The notes: generated from the letters alone by a model not told the origin. Positions 52,237-60,392 are shown, counted from the first letter of the stretch. The stretch: 64,000 nt of DNA from an uncultured Flavobacteriales bacterium (GCA_946480815.1 CAMLLB010000013.1:17840-81839), one strand, 5' to 3'. A program made the numbers and translations.

Positions 52237-53241
52237 ATGGCTTTTGAAGTAAGATATACCGATTGTTCTGCAGAAACCTATAAGGAAATTCAGTCTATCA
52301 TTACGCTATGGAATGAAAAGTCTGCTGAATACCGGGTAAAAACAAGTGGTTCAACGGGGAATCCGAAATCCATTCTGCTAAAAAGAACACAATTGGAGGC
52401 CTCGGCAAAGCGCAGCAATTCCTTTTTCGGTTTAAACAATAACTCACGGGTTTTGATGCCTCTTTCTCCTATGACAATTGGCGGAAAAATGATGGTGATT
52501 CGTGCATTGGTGGGAAATTATTCCATTGATGTAGTGGAACCTCGTGCAAATCCGCTGGCTGAAATGAAGGGGAAATCACATTATTCGTTCATTTCTTTAG
52601 TTCCCTATCAAATAAAAAGTATCCTGGAAGAAACTCCTGAAAAACTGGAACTATTTGACAACATATTACTTGGTGGAATGGGACTTTCGGTGCAACTTGA
52701 GAAAGCACTCTCAATGCTAAAACCGACTATTTACATCGGGTTTGGAATGACGGAAACCGTTTCTCATATTGCATTAAGAAAGATGGACAATCCGGTTTAC
52801 CAAGCGCTGGAAGGAGTTGAACTGAGCGCTTCTGAAGGTTCCCTGGTTATCAGCGATTCAAAGCTGGGAATTGAGAACATGCAAACCAATGATTTGGTTG
52901 AGTTGATTGATCCCACTCATTTTAAATGGCTTGGGAGAGCTGATTTTGTTATCAACAGCGGTGGAATTAAAATTCACCCGGAAGCAGTTGAACAACTGAT
53001 TGATGAACTGATCGATGGACCTTTCATTATCGGGGGGATTCCACATGATACATTGGGTGAAAGTTGTGTTTTAATTCTGGAAGAAGCTTTAGCAGAAGAA
53101 AAATTCAAAGAGATTCAATCACTTGTCCGGGAAAATTTTGGAAAATATGCAGCTCCCAAAGAGCAGATCATTTCAGTTATCCTGAAAACAGAAAATGGGA
53201 AGATCCGCAGGAAAGAAACCTTAAATTCGCTTTCGAAATGA
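52237..53241 (+). CDS. menE: o-Succinylbenzoate-CoA ligase-like AMP-binding enzyme (short form)
   Basis: A 334-aa ANL-superfamily ligase; MenE activates o-succinylbenzoate in menaquinone synthesis. The P-loop is TSGSTGNPKS, the adenine motif GFGMTETVSH and the hinge WLGRADFVINSGGIKIHPE. The C-terminal Lys region is NGKIRRKE. It is shorter than typical MenE (about 450), as in other Bacteroidota. The 4-nt overlap with the J-domain gene implies coupling. Menaquinone fits the electron-transfer operon elsewhere in the window. Confidence 0.88.
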   Translation: MAFEVRYTDCSAETYKEIQSIITLWNEKSAEYRVKTSGSTGNPKSILLKRTQLEASAKRSNSFFGLNNNSRVLMPLSPMTIGGKMMVIRALVGNYSIDVVEPRANPLAEMKGKSHYSFISLVPYQIKSILEETPEKLELFDNILLGGMGLSVQLEKALSMLKPTIYIGFGMTETVSHIALRKMDNPVYQALEGVELSASEGSLVISDSKLGIENMQTNDLVELIDPTHFKWLGRADFVINSGGIKIHPEAVEQLIDELIDGPFIIGGIPHDTLGESCVLILEEALAEEKFKEIQSLVRENFGKYAAPKEQIISVILKTENGKIRRKETLNSLSK

Positions 53242-54098
53242 CCCGGAAAGAATGCTTTCGTTTATTGAACCTTCCCTCCGACTCTACCGATGCAGAGATC
53301 CGAAAGCAATATAAAAAACTGGCTTTGCGCCTGCATCCGGACGTCAATCCGGATCCACTTGCACATGAAGTATTCATAAAGCTGGGAAAAGCAGTAGAAA
53401 TCCTTTTAAACCCGGATTACAAAGAGTCCGCCGCTGCGGAAGAAAAAAGGACTTCCAGAAGAGCTGGAAATGAATCGGAGGAAGAACGTTTGGAACGCAT
53501 GCGGGTAGCTAAAATGCGCTACGAGCAACAAAAAATGCAGCAGGCAAAAGATAACAACCGCTATTTTCAATCTCTGACAAGTGGTATGCGCTGGAGTATT
53601 TACAAGTACATTATGCGGGTTTCCCTGGTCCTTTCCCTGGCACTTTCTACCGAATATTTCCTGCCGCTTCATTATGAGAATGATGTCCTGATCGGCTCAT
53701 CCAAATCATTGAACAACGGGATCATCAAAGGGAATATTACCAGCATCGAACTGAAAAACAGGGGAAGATATTACGTTCAAAACAACATCTATGCCTGGCA
53801 ATATGCATATCCCGAAGTTATTATTGAAACGACCTGGTTTTTGCATACGCCTGTAAAAATGATTACTACAGACGATTTTACACGCTACCGGACTCCTTTT
53901 GATTTTCATGTCGGCAGTATCCGTTTCGGCCTCATTATTTTGTTCCTGGTACCGCTTTACCCTTATTTGAGACGCCGGAAAACACTTTACTTTGTCTTCT
54001 TATACCATCTTTCGTTTTGGGGAGTCGGAATTGTGGCAATCTACATTTTATTTACGCAGAATCGGATTTTGCACTTGCTGACTTTGGGATTTTTGTAA
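53238..54098 (+). CDS. DnaJ-domain membrane protein
   Basis: 286 aa from the ATG at 53238; the frame opens 58 codons earlier inside menE and is rejected. The J domain (about 2-70) includes the HPD motif in LRLHPDVNPDP. A charged helix with EERLERMRVAKMRYEQQKMQQAKDN follows, then two or three membrane segments (about 120-145, 230-250 and 260-285). Membrane-tethered J proteins recruit DnaK to local clients. The partner is unknown. Confidence 0.88.
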   Translation: MTRKECFRLLNLPSDSTDAEIRKQYKKLALRLHPDVNPDPLAHEVFIKLGKAVEILLNPDYKESAAAEEKRTSRRAGNESEEERLERMRVAKMRYEQQKMQQAKDNNRYFQSLTSGMRWSIYKYIMRVSLVLSLALSTEYFLPLHYENDVLIGSSKSLNNGIIKGNITSIELKNRGRYYVQNNIYAWQYAYPEVIIETTWFLHTPVKMITTDDFTRYRTPFDFHVGSIRFGLIILFLVPLYPYLRRRKTLYFVFLYHLSFWGVGIVAIYILFTQNRILHLLTLGFL

Positions 54099-54211
54099 AG
54101 GTTAACCACAAAGCACACTAGGAACACGAAGCAATAGGTTGCAACATGGAAATAAGAAGCAAAGTATGTAAAAAATTTTCCTTGTGCTCTTTGTAGTAAA
54201 ATACTGCACTA

Positions 54212-54670
54212 TTATGAACGGATTTTCTTCAGGCGGTCCATTTCGCGTTTGTCGTCTTTCTCTTTCAGATCGTGACGCTTATCGTGCAGTTTCTTACCGA
54301 CACCGGTTGCCAGTTCCAGTTTCAGCCAGCCTTTTTCAGACAGGAACAATCTCAAGGGAACAATTGTATTTCCTTTTGTTTTGACCCATTTCTCCAGCTT
54401 TTTGATCTCTTTTTTATTCAGGAGCAACTTTCGGTCGGAGCGTACCGAATGGTTGTAGAATGAAGCATTTTCGTAAGGAGAAACGTGCATATTACGAATA
54501 AAGACCTGTCCGTTATCTACGATACAGTAAGCCTCCAGGATACTCGCTTTCCCATTTCGGATACTTTTGATCTCGGTACCGGACAGAACCATTCCTGCAG
54601 TAAAGAATTCATCCAACTGATATTCAAACCGGGCACGTTTATTCTTAATATTTACTTCGTTCTTAGACAT
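54212..54670 (-). CDS. smpB: SsrA-binding protein SmpB
   Basis: A 152-aa tmRNA-binding protein, essential for trans-translation. Its fold motifs KNKRARFEYQL, AGMVLSGTEIKSIRNG, NMHVSPYENAS and KGWLKLELATGVGKKLHDKRHDLKEKD are clear. The basic C-terminal tail reaches the decoding centre. It works with ssrA at 58302-58702, 3.6 kb away. It overlaps the upstream membrane protein gene by 8 nt and is probably cotranscribed with it. Confidence 0.96.
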   Translation of the reverse strand: MSKNEVNIKNKRARFEYQLDEFFTAGMVLSGTEIKSIRNGKASILEAYCIVDNGQVFIRNMHVSPYENASFYNHSVRSDRKLLLNKKEIKKLEKWVKTKGNTIVPLRLFLSEKGWLKLELATGVGKKLHDKRHDLKEKDDKREMDRLKKIRS

Positions 54671-55331
54671 ATTTCTGTTGATGGGACTGACTTTGTCCCC
54701 ACTCTTTTATACCAAGGTAAAAATAATAAATCGTTACCAACATCAGGATATGGCTCAGATCATCTTTATTCAACCATTGATGAACATTGATTTTCAGGAT
54801 AAAGATAAATGCAGAAGGAGTCAGGATACACACTCCGACAATCAGTTTCTTCAAAAATTGTGCTTCCGGATGTCTTTTCTTTAAAATGTAAGCATACACA
54901 CCGGTATAACTGATATAAGTAATAATTGCATCTACTGCTGTGAAAATGAATTTCTGAGTCAGGATGGAAAGGACACACAGTGCTATGCTCTTGATCCAGA
55001 TCAGTGCGAAAGCGTATTTTTTCGGGGTTGAAATCCCTTTAAAATGGAACATTCCCATCGCAGCGAACCCATTTGCCAAACACCCGAAAATCCAGCTTGG
55101 GTACTTTCCGAAGAATCCCCAGTAATTGAAGAACAGGTGTCCCATTCCACCAAAAAACGTAGAAAGTCCGAAAGTCAGGTAAAACAAGCGCCAGTAGAAA
55201 TTCGCTTCATTTCTGAAGTTACCCAGTTTATTAAAAGCAAAGAGGCAAAAACCCGCGATGACCCAGTTCAGGATGAGGGCCATCGGCTCCTGCAAGTGTA
55301 AACCTAAAAGTTCAAATTGTATTTTATCCAC
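54663..55331 (-). CDS. Multi-pass membrane protein (DUF6962-like) upstream of smpB
   Basis: About 222 aa from a GTG at 55331 (DKIQFELLGLHLQEPMAL). The frame continues further upstream, but that part lies antisense to recR and reads as junk. Six or seven hydrophobic segments (from about residue 18 to 200) with short loops are present, including FGGMGHLFFNYWGFFGKYPSW. The pattern LQEPMALILNWVIA and HxxxxY resemble DUF6962-type proteins. Function unknown. The start is uncertain: an ATG within PMAL would shorten it by 16 residues. Confidence 0.7.
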   Translation of the reverse strand: MDKIQFELLGLHLQEPMALILNWVIAGFCLFAFNKLGNFRNEANFYWRLFYLTFGLSTFFGGMGHLFFNYWGFFGKYPSWIFGCLANGFAAMGMFHFKGISTPKKYAFALIWIKSIALCVLSILTQKFIFTAVDAIITYISYTGVYAYILKKRHPEAQFLKKLIVGVCILTPSAFIFILKINVHQWLNKDDLSHILMLVTIYYFYLGIKEWGQSQSHQQKYV

Positions 55332-55427
55332 AGCGCGAAAATACTGCTTCAAGCCAGAAAACACAAGTCCTTTTAGTGAATGAAGCCCTAAAATGAATCG
55401 AAAGACTTCGAAACAACCTAAAATCCG

Positions 55428-55435
55428 TACTTTTG
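55428..55435 (+). promoter_or_regulatory. -7 box of recR promoter
   Basis: TACTTTTG ends 5 nt before the recR ATG at 55441, so the mRNA is probably leaderless. This also excludes the ATG 48 nt earlier as start. Confidence 0.6.
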
Positions 55436-55440
55436 AAGTG

Positions 55441-56046
55441 ATGAATATTCCATCGAAATACCTTGAAGAAGCAGTAGAGCAATTCAGCTCCTTACCGGGA
55501 ATCGGTAAACGGACCGCATTGCGCCTGGTGCTGAATTTGCTGAAACGTGATCCGGAAGAACTGGAACGCTTCGGAGAAATCCTGCAACAGCTCAAAACAC
55601 ATGTACAAAGCTGTTCTTCCTGTGGTAATATTTCCGACACAGCCATTTGTTCCATTTGCTCGAACGAAAAGCGCAATCACCGGCTTATTTGCGTGGTAGA
55701 AGACATTCGCGACGTGATGGCGATCGAAAGCACCGGAACATATCAGGGAATTTATCACGTATTGGGCGGTATCATTTCCCCGATGGACGGAATCGGCCCG
55801 AATGATTTGTTTATTCAGCCTTTAGTTGATAAATGCAGCACAGGACAGGCAGATGAGATCATCCTGGCTTTAAGTCCGACGATGGAGGGTGACACGACCA
55901 ATTTCTTCCTGTACAAAAAGTTGCATGCAACAAACGTTCAGATTACAGCACTTTCCAGAGGAATTGCTGTTGGTTCCGAGATCCAGTATGCAGACGAGAT
56001 CACGCTTTCGCGTTCGATCCAGCAACGCATTCCTTTTCAATCTTAA
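55441..56046 (+). CDS. recR: Recombination mediator RecR
   Basis: 201 aa from the ATG at 55441. RecR forms a ring with RecO/RecF to load RecA. It has an N-terminal HhH (SSLPGIGKRTALRLVLNLL), a C4 zinc motif (CSSCGNISDTAICSIC) and a Toprim domain (ICVVEDIRDVMAIE, YHVLGGIISPMDGIGPNDL). The C-terminal YADEITLSRSIQQR is standard. The promoter box fixes the start. Confidence 0.96.
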   Translation: MNIPSKYLEEAVEQFSSLPGIGKRTALRLVLNLLKRDPEELERFGEILQQLKTHVQSCSSCGNISDTAICSICSNEKRNHRLICVVEDIRDVMAIESTGTYQGIYHVLGGIISPMDGIGPNDLFIQPLVDKCSTGQADEIILALSPTMEGDTTNFFLYKKLHATNVQITALSRGIAVGSEIQYADEITLSRSIQQRIPFQS

Positions 56047-56070
56047 CAACGTATTTTTTTTGATTTGATC

Positions 56071-56130
56071 TACTTTTTCTTTTTCCGCAAAAGAAAAAGT
56101 AGCAAAAAGAAATCCCGAAAGCTTTCGGGA
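56071..56130. repeat. Hairpin and palindrome after recR
   Basis: CTACTTTTTCTTTT / AAAAGAAAAAGTAG with a 5-nt loop (about 56071-56102) is followed by the 18-bp perfect palindrome TCCCGAAAGCTTTCGGGA (56113-56130). The first may end recR transcription. The second belongs to the TCCG...CGGA palindrome set. Confidence 0.75.
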
Positions 56131-56214
56131 CGAAAGCTGTTTGTCCGTCAATGCGCTCCACTTGTGAAATGCCTTCAAACGATTCATTGAAACAATAAAC
56201 GAACCAATAATTTC

Positions 56215-56244
56215 TTGGATGAGATCGGATAAATGCTATATTTG
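56215..56244 (+). promoter_or_regulatory. mscL promoter
   Basis: TTG (56215-56217), 19 nt, TATATTTG (56237-56244), 22 nt before the ATG. Confidence 0.7.
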
Positions 56245-56266
56245 GTAGAACTTCAAACTAAGAACT

Positions 56267-56656
56267 ATGTTAAAGGAATTCAAAGCATTTATCATGCGCG
56301 GGAATGTGGTGGATCTGGCCGTGGCTGTGATTTTGGGAGCTGCGTTCGGGGCAATTGTTACTTCATTGGTAACCGATATTATTACACCGGTAATATTAAA
56401 TCCCGTATTAGAAAAAGCTGGTGTTACCGATATCGCGGACTGGAAGTTAAATGGGATTGCACTGGGGAAATTTATCGCTGCTGTTATTAATTTTATAGTG
56501 GTTTCGTTTTGTATTTTCCTGATGGTAAAAGGAATGAACAAAGCGATGACCTTTCGCAAGAAAAAAGAGGAAGAAACACCTGCTCCGGCACCGGAACCTT
56601 CCAATGAAGAAAAGCTCTTAATGGAGATCCGCGATTTGCTAAAGAACAAACAATAA
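56267..56656 (+). CDS. mscL: Large-conductance mechanosensitive channel MscL
   Basis: A 129-aa pentameric channel that opens under hypo-osmotic shock. MLKEFKAFIMRGNVVDLAVAVILGAAFG is the N-terminal helix and pore-lining TM1 start. TM2 is LGKFIAAVINFIVVSFCIFLMV. The C-terminal part is an acidic/basic helical bundle (EETPAPAPEPSNEEKLLMEIRDLL). Complete and normal length, with its own promoter. Confidence 0.96.
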   Translation: MLKEFKAFIMRGNVVDLAVAVILGAAFGAIVTSLVTDIITPVILNPVLEKAGVTDIADWKLNGIALGKFIAAVINFIVVSFCIFLMVKGMNKAMTFRKKKEEETPAPAPEPSNEEKLLMEIRDLLKNKQ

Positions 56657-56803
56657 TTTCACACACAAAATCTTTGACGGGAACCAATGAATAATTGGTA
56701 TGACAGAATTATCATTCAAAGTTTTGAGAATTTGAAAATTTATATATCTTCGTTCGAAACAAATGCCTCGTTTGGGGCAACAAAAGAGAATATTTAAATA
56801 CCG

Positions 56804-57415
56804 ATGACAAGTATTTTTGTGGCAAAACTCGATTTCAACGCAACAGAAGACCAGTTGAAATCCCTTTTTGAGGAATACGGAAGAGTAAACCGTGTGACTA
56901 TTGCAAAAGACCGTGAAACAGGCAAACCAAGAGGTTTTGCTTTTGTTGAAATGGCGGATGAATCAGAAGCTGACCAAGCAATTGAAGCTTTAGACAATTA
57001 TGCGATTAACGGACGTAATATTGCCGTTAAGAAAGCTGACGACCGCGCTTCAGGAGGAAAACCATCGGGCGGTGATAACCGTTCTGGTGACAGACCTTTT
57101 AGAAATGACCGTCCGAGAGACGACCGAAATTCTGTGAGTGATACCAAATCTGATTACAAAAAATCAGACGACAATCGTAGCAGTAAACCAACTTTTAGTC
57201 CGGATGACATTATTCCGGCAAAAGTTGAACGCAAAAAAGAAAAAGATACGCGCAGCAGTGGTGGCGGAGGAAAAGATGCTCCGAAGAAAACCAAAATGGA
57301 AGCTTACAGGAAAAGCGGAAAAGGAAATCGCTTCTTTGATGACGATGACGACGACGATATCGATTACAACCGCAATCGTTCTTCCGGCTGGGATGACGAC
57401 GATGAAGAAGAATAA
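56804..57415 (+). CDS. RRM-domain RNA-binding protein with acidic low-complexity tail
   Basis: A 203-aa protein. An RNA recognition motif occupies about 3-78 (RNP2 IFVAKLDF and RNP1 KPRGFAFVEM). A Ser/Asp/Arg/Lys-rich disordered region (80-170) and an acidic end (FFDDDDDDDIDYNRN then DDDDEEE) follow. It resembles the bacterial cold-induced RRM proteins (rbp type) known in cyanobacteria and Bacteroidota but has a longer tail. It probably binds mRNA; regulation by temperature is untested. A terminator follows. Confidence 0.88.
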   Translation: MTSIFVAKLDFNATEDQLKSLFEEYGRVNRVTIAKDRETGKPRGFAFVEMADESEADQAIEALDNYAINGRNIAVKKADDRASGGKPSGGDNRSGDRPFRNDRPRDDRNSVSDTKSDYKKSDDNRSSKPTFSPDDIIPAKVERKKEKDTRSSGGGGKDAPKKTKMEAYRKSGKGNRFFDDDDDDDIDYNRNRSSGWDDDDEEE

Positions 57416-57428
57416 ATAAATTGACATG

Positions 57429-57458
57429 GAGGGTATTCAATTGATGCCCTCTTTTTTT
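57429..57458 (+). terminator. Terminator of RRM gene
   Basis: GAGGGTAT, a 7-nt loop, ATGCCCTC (one G-U pair) and then seven or more T residues, 14 nt past the stop. Confidence 0.8.
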
Positions 57459-57480
57459 TAGATAATCTTACCACAAACTT

Positions 57481-58143
57481 ATGACCAAATCAACGCTCTT
57501 AAAAGCAAGTTTTTTATTACTCGTTTTATCCGGATGTAGTGAAGAATCTGTTCATATGCATGAAATATGGGTTTCACCCGAAAAAATTATTCCCCGAAAA
57601 ACAGGTCCGATATACGACAATTCCTATATCATAAAAACCACATCTATCCCCGTTTACACAACTGTTTCAGTTACCAGTGACGGTGAAGGAACTGTAAACA
57701 CCGGAATGCAGCTGATATTGAAAAAGTTGAATCTGCCTGTTACTGAAATGGCCGGATGGCCTGGCAAAATTGCTATGGAACCCGATGGTCTCCTTCACCC
57801 CAACTCACACATAAAAAAACAATCCTATACAGCAAGCGTGGGAGATAAAGAGATCAAAATCAACTTATCCATTGTTTCACTGAACTTTCTGACAGAGGTA
57901 GTTGATAGCCACAAGCGCAATGAAGTTATGGTTGTGAACCTTGATCATTGCAAAGAAAAACTATACCTGAAGCTCAATGACGAATTAAAACAACCTGGCA
58001 ATAAATACTCACAAACGGGTTTCATCGGTATCAAAGTCTCGGGAAAATTGGAAAACGGGAAACGAGCGGACCAAATTGTCTATATGCATGGAGTGGTCGA
58101 GTTTACTTCCGAAGAATTCAAGAAAATGAAGTGGACAATTTAA
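57481..58143 (+). CDS. Lipoprotein, unknown function
   Basis: A 220-aa lipoprotein: lipobox LVLSGC (Cys19), then SEESVHMHEIWVSPEKI. The mature domain is mostly beta, with the stretches YTTVSVTSDGEGTVNTGMQ, KEIKINLSIVSLNFLTEVVDSH and FIGIKVSGKLENGKRADQIVYMHGVVEF. No family is recognised. It lies 65 nt after the RRM gene with a terminator between, so it is a separate unit just before ssrA. Confidence 0.72.
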   Translation: MTKSTLLKASFLLLVLSGCSEESVHMHEIWVSPEKIIPRKTGPIYDNSYIIKTTSIPVYTTVSVTSDGEGTVNTGMQLILKKLNLPVTEMAGWPGKIAMEPDGLLHPNSHIKKQSYTASVGDKEIKINLSIVSLNFLTEVVDSHKRNEVMVVNLDHCKEKLYLKLNDELKQPGNKYSQTGFIGIKVSGKLENGKRADQIVYMHGVVEFTSEEFKKMKWTI

Positions 58144-58281
58144 TCCCGGACAATATGAAACGTAAGTGAAAGATCAGATTGTTCTTCACAATTTCGCTTC
58201 TGAGACTTTTCTGTTTTATTCCACCGATTTTATTTTTGGTTAACAATTCTAAAGATATTCTCTGAATCCACATTTTCTTCT

Positions 58282-58289
58282 TAATTTTG
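58282..58289 (+). promoter_or_regulatory. -7 box of ssrA promoter
   Basis: TAATTTTG, 12 nt before the predicted 5' end of tmRNA at 58302. No TTG partner is evident at 19-22 nt. Confidence 0.55.
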
Positions 58290-58301
58290 TGTGTTACAAC
58301 T

Positions 58302-58702
58302 GGGGTCGACATTGGATTTGACAGCGATCGAGATTTCGGTGGGAAGCATGCAGAGCGTTGTAGTGAAGCTCTTAAATATCTTGCTGCGAACAATAATTGA
58401 CAATACGTCATACGCACTTGCTGCTTAATTCATTAGATGAATTCGGCTTAATCCAGTGGAAGATATAGTACACGGACAAGTTTCTCCTCTACCGACTCTG
58501 ATTTTCGGTTAGTAGGCTCAGGGGAATCATTTTAGAAAATCTGGCACCAAACGAGCTTCGCGTGCGGTGTGAGATCTTAGAAGCTAAGGTTGGGTCTTGG
58601 GTGTTTTTGTCCGAATCCAGCTCGAAAACCAATCAAAAAATAAGCATGTAGAAGACATTCGAAACCATTGTTTGGACGAGGGTTCGAACCCCTCCGACTC
58701 CA
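58302..58702 (+). ncRNA. ssrA: Transfer-messenger RNA (tmRNA)
   Basis: About 401 nt. The acceptor stem is GGGGTCG (58302-58308) with CGACTCC (58695-58701), closed by G-C/G-U pairs, then A. The D-like arm GGATTTGACAGCG follows the 5' strand, and the T arm GAGGGTTCGAACCCCTC is near the 3' end. The CCA is not encoded. The tag frame ends at 58428 in GCACTTGCTGCTTAA, i.e. ALAA-stop. The peptide reads ...DNTSYALAA, with the exact resume codon uncertain (a GAC at 58399 is one candidate). Several inner hairpins, such as CTACCGACTCTGATTTTCGG, are pseudoknot material. It rescues stalled ribosomes together with SmpB. Confidence 0.93.
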
Positions 58703-58712
58703 CAAAAAGAAA
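58698..58712 (+). other. Candidate attachment-site repeat, left copy
   Basis: CTCCACAAAAAGAAA at the 3' end of ssrA recurs at 60378-60392. The 3' end of tmRNA is a classic target of tyrosine integrases, so the pair may be attL/attR remnants. No integrase gene lies between. Confidence 0.5.
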
Positions 58713-58747
58713 GAGCCCTGACATTTATCGTCAGGGCTTTCTTTTTG
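58711..58747 (+). terminator. ssrA terminator
   Basis: AGCCCTGAC (58714-58722), a 7-nt loop, GTCAGGGCT (58730-58738) and TTTCTTTTTG. Confidence 0.88.
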
Positions 58748-58975
58748 TTCTTCATTCTCATTCTGCTTCTCATTTTTGTAGGCTCTTCTTTTTGAAAGCG
58801 AAAATGAGAATGAGAATGAAGATAGTCCTGGTTCGAAGCTAGATTAAGCTTCCTCCTTCGGAGGAGGAATGAGGAGGAGGAAAAAATCCAAATCTCCCAC
58901 AAGTACCGATTACATTAAGTTCCTAAAATTTATAGCGGTTCGATTCCCTTTTGCTCGAAAGGTGTTGTATTTCAG
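58741..58975. repeat. Non-coding unit A (cassette-boundary-like)
   Basis: Inverted-repeat arms rich in CATTCTCATT (58751-58776) and ATGAGAATGAGAATGAA (58801-58820) are followed by GGTTCGAAG (58830-58838). Then come a TCCTCC-TTCG-GGAGGA hairpin (58851-58867), AATCTCCCACAAG (58891), GGTTCGATTCCCTTTTGCT (58937-58955) and GTATTTCAG. Units B and C share this order and much of the sequence. It lies between the ssrA terminator and the MBL-fold gene. No credible gene is within. Confidence 0.8.
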
Positions 58976-59014
58976 TTTTTTTTGGTAGTATTGAATAACT
59001 ATTCACTAATTATA

Positions 59015-60319
59015 ATGCGATCAAAATTTTCTTTTTTTAAAGCCGGGCAAGGTTCATTTTATGGAGGAAGAATTCATAGTCCCGAAAGTGGAAAAACCTT
59101 CACAGTTATCTATGACTGTGGTACGAGTCGATATGTGTCAGGCAATACAGCTTCTTTAAACAGAGAAATAACGCTTTTCAAGAATGATTGGTACTATCAT
59201 CATTCGAACGATATTGATTTGTTGTTTATATCTCATTTGGATTATGATCATGTTTCAGGAATAAAGAGGCTCTTGAATGAGTTTAATGTCAAAAGAATAA
59301 TATTGCCCTATATTGAAAAGCAATTTCGGCAACTCTTTCTGATTTCTATTTTCGCAAATGATACGCCAACAGATAATGATTTATCATTGACTGATTATAC
59401 TACATTTTTGGAAAGCCCACAGAGATTTATTCAAGAACAAAGCAAAAACACTACAATTTATTTTGTCATAGATAATAACGACCATCAGATAAAATATGAA
59501 GGCTATCAGGACGAAGGGGAAAGCTTGGAACAAGATATTTATCCGATGGGTACAGAGCTTAATCCTAGTTTGTTGGATGAACTTACTGGATCATCTAATA
59601 CACTTTTATATGATAATAACTTACAGTTCTTCATTCAGAAAAAATGGGAGTTTACCACATATGTAAAAACTGTGAATGTACAGGCAATATCAAGTTTGAA
59701 CAATTGCCTAAAAACATTGTTGGGCAAAAGTGATCAAGACGAATTGACTCTGACGGATTTAGCTTTGCTAATAACTACGAATAGAACAGAAAGTCGTAAA
59801 TGCTATATGAATAGAATTGGGGAGATTAATTCTCATGGACTTGTACTTCTCCATGGACCAATCAGATTTAGATATTTGGAAGGAAAAATTAAATCTGATT
59901 GTGAGTTAAACAATCAAGAACTAAGGTATTTTCGTTTTTTTGATGATGGTTATCACTTTAGAAGTAATAATCGAATTATGTTAGGAACCCTCTTGTTAGG
60001 AGATACTTCTATAAATCCAAATAATAATCCTCTAAACTTCTCTAATCAATTCAAAGAGAAATTAGAAAATGTTCATATAGTTCAAGTACCACATCATGGT
60101 TCATCTGAAAATTGGGATTCTGTAGAGTTTGATCAATTAAGTATCGGTAGTTCCATTCGTTGGAATAATAAAATTGTTTCTGTTTGTAACTTCGGTTATG
60201 GCAATAAATATGGTCACCCTTCACATGAAGTCTTAAATGATCTTAGCTCCTCAATGTATTTGAACACACAATTTTCACGATTAACAATTAAGTATCGAAT
60301 CATTGATTGGAGACCATAA
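59015..60319 (+). CDS. ComEC-like metallo-beta-lactamase-fold hydrolase, stand-alone
   Basis: 434 aa from the ATG at 59015 (a TTG 11 codons earlier is weaker). The MBL fold has IYDCG, FISHLDYDHVSG (H74, D76, D78, H79, the HxDxDH form of ComEC-type domains), LLLGDTS and VPHHGSSENWD. A long helical insert (about 100-300) has no known motif. There is no competence membrane domain and no signal peptide, so it is likely a cytosolic nuclease or phosphodiesterase. The gene is markedly AT-rich, with codon use unlike its neighbours, and sits between units A and B after ssrA, suggesting lateral transfer. Such solo MBL proteins occur in defence islands; here no partner is visible. Confidence 0.8.
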   Translation: MRSKFSFFKAGQGSFYGGRIHSPESGKTFTVIYDCGTSRYVSGNTASLNREITLFKNDWYYHHSNDIDLLFISHLDYDHVSGIKRLLNEFNVKRIILPYIEKQFRQLFLISIFANDTPTDNDLSLTDYTTFLESPQRFIQEQSKNTTIYFVIDNNDHQIKYEGYQDEGESLEQDIYPMGTELNPSLLDELTGSSNTLLYDNNLQFFIQKKWEFTTYVKTVNVQAISSLNNCLKTLLGKSDQDELTLTDLALLITTNRTESRKCYMNRIGEINSHGLVLLHGPIRFRYLEGKIKSDCELNNQELRYFRFFDDGYHFRSNNRIMLGTLLLGDTSINPNNNPLNFSNQFKEKLENVHIVQVPHHGSSENWDSVEFDQLSIGSSIRWNNKIVSVCNFGYGNKYGHPSHEVLNDLSSSMYLNTQFSRLTIKYRIIDWRP

Positions 60320-60377
60320 TCTTTCCGTTTAAAACACTTTACTTCTTAACGTTTTGGTTCCACTCTTAAACCGCTTT

Positions 60378-60392
60378 CTCCACAAAAAGAAA
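60378..60392 (+). other. Candidate attachment-site repeat, right copy
   Basis: CTCCACAAAAAGAAA, identical to the ssrA 3' end at 58698-58712, 59 nt after the MBL gene stop and just before a terminator-like hairpin. It is the right-hand partner of the putative att site. Confidence 0.5.

Noticed and set aside
53064..53237. Extended N-terminus of the J-domain protein
   Set aside because: Antisense-like composition inside menE; the J domain begins directly at the ATG at 53238, which overlaps the menE stop.
55332..55676. Extended N-terminus of the membrane protein gene
   Set aside because: It runs antisense to recR with Cys/Arg/Ser-rich junk sequence; the membrane pattern starts after the GTG at 55331.
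58118..58842. Open frames over ssrA and unit A on both strands
   Set aside because: They coincide with tmRNA structure and repeats; composition is not protein-like.
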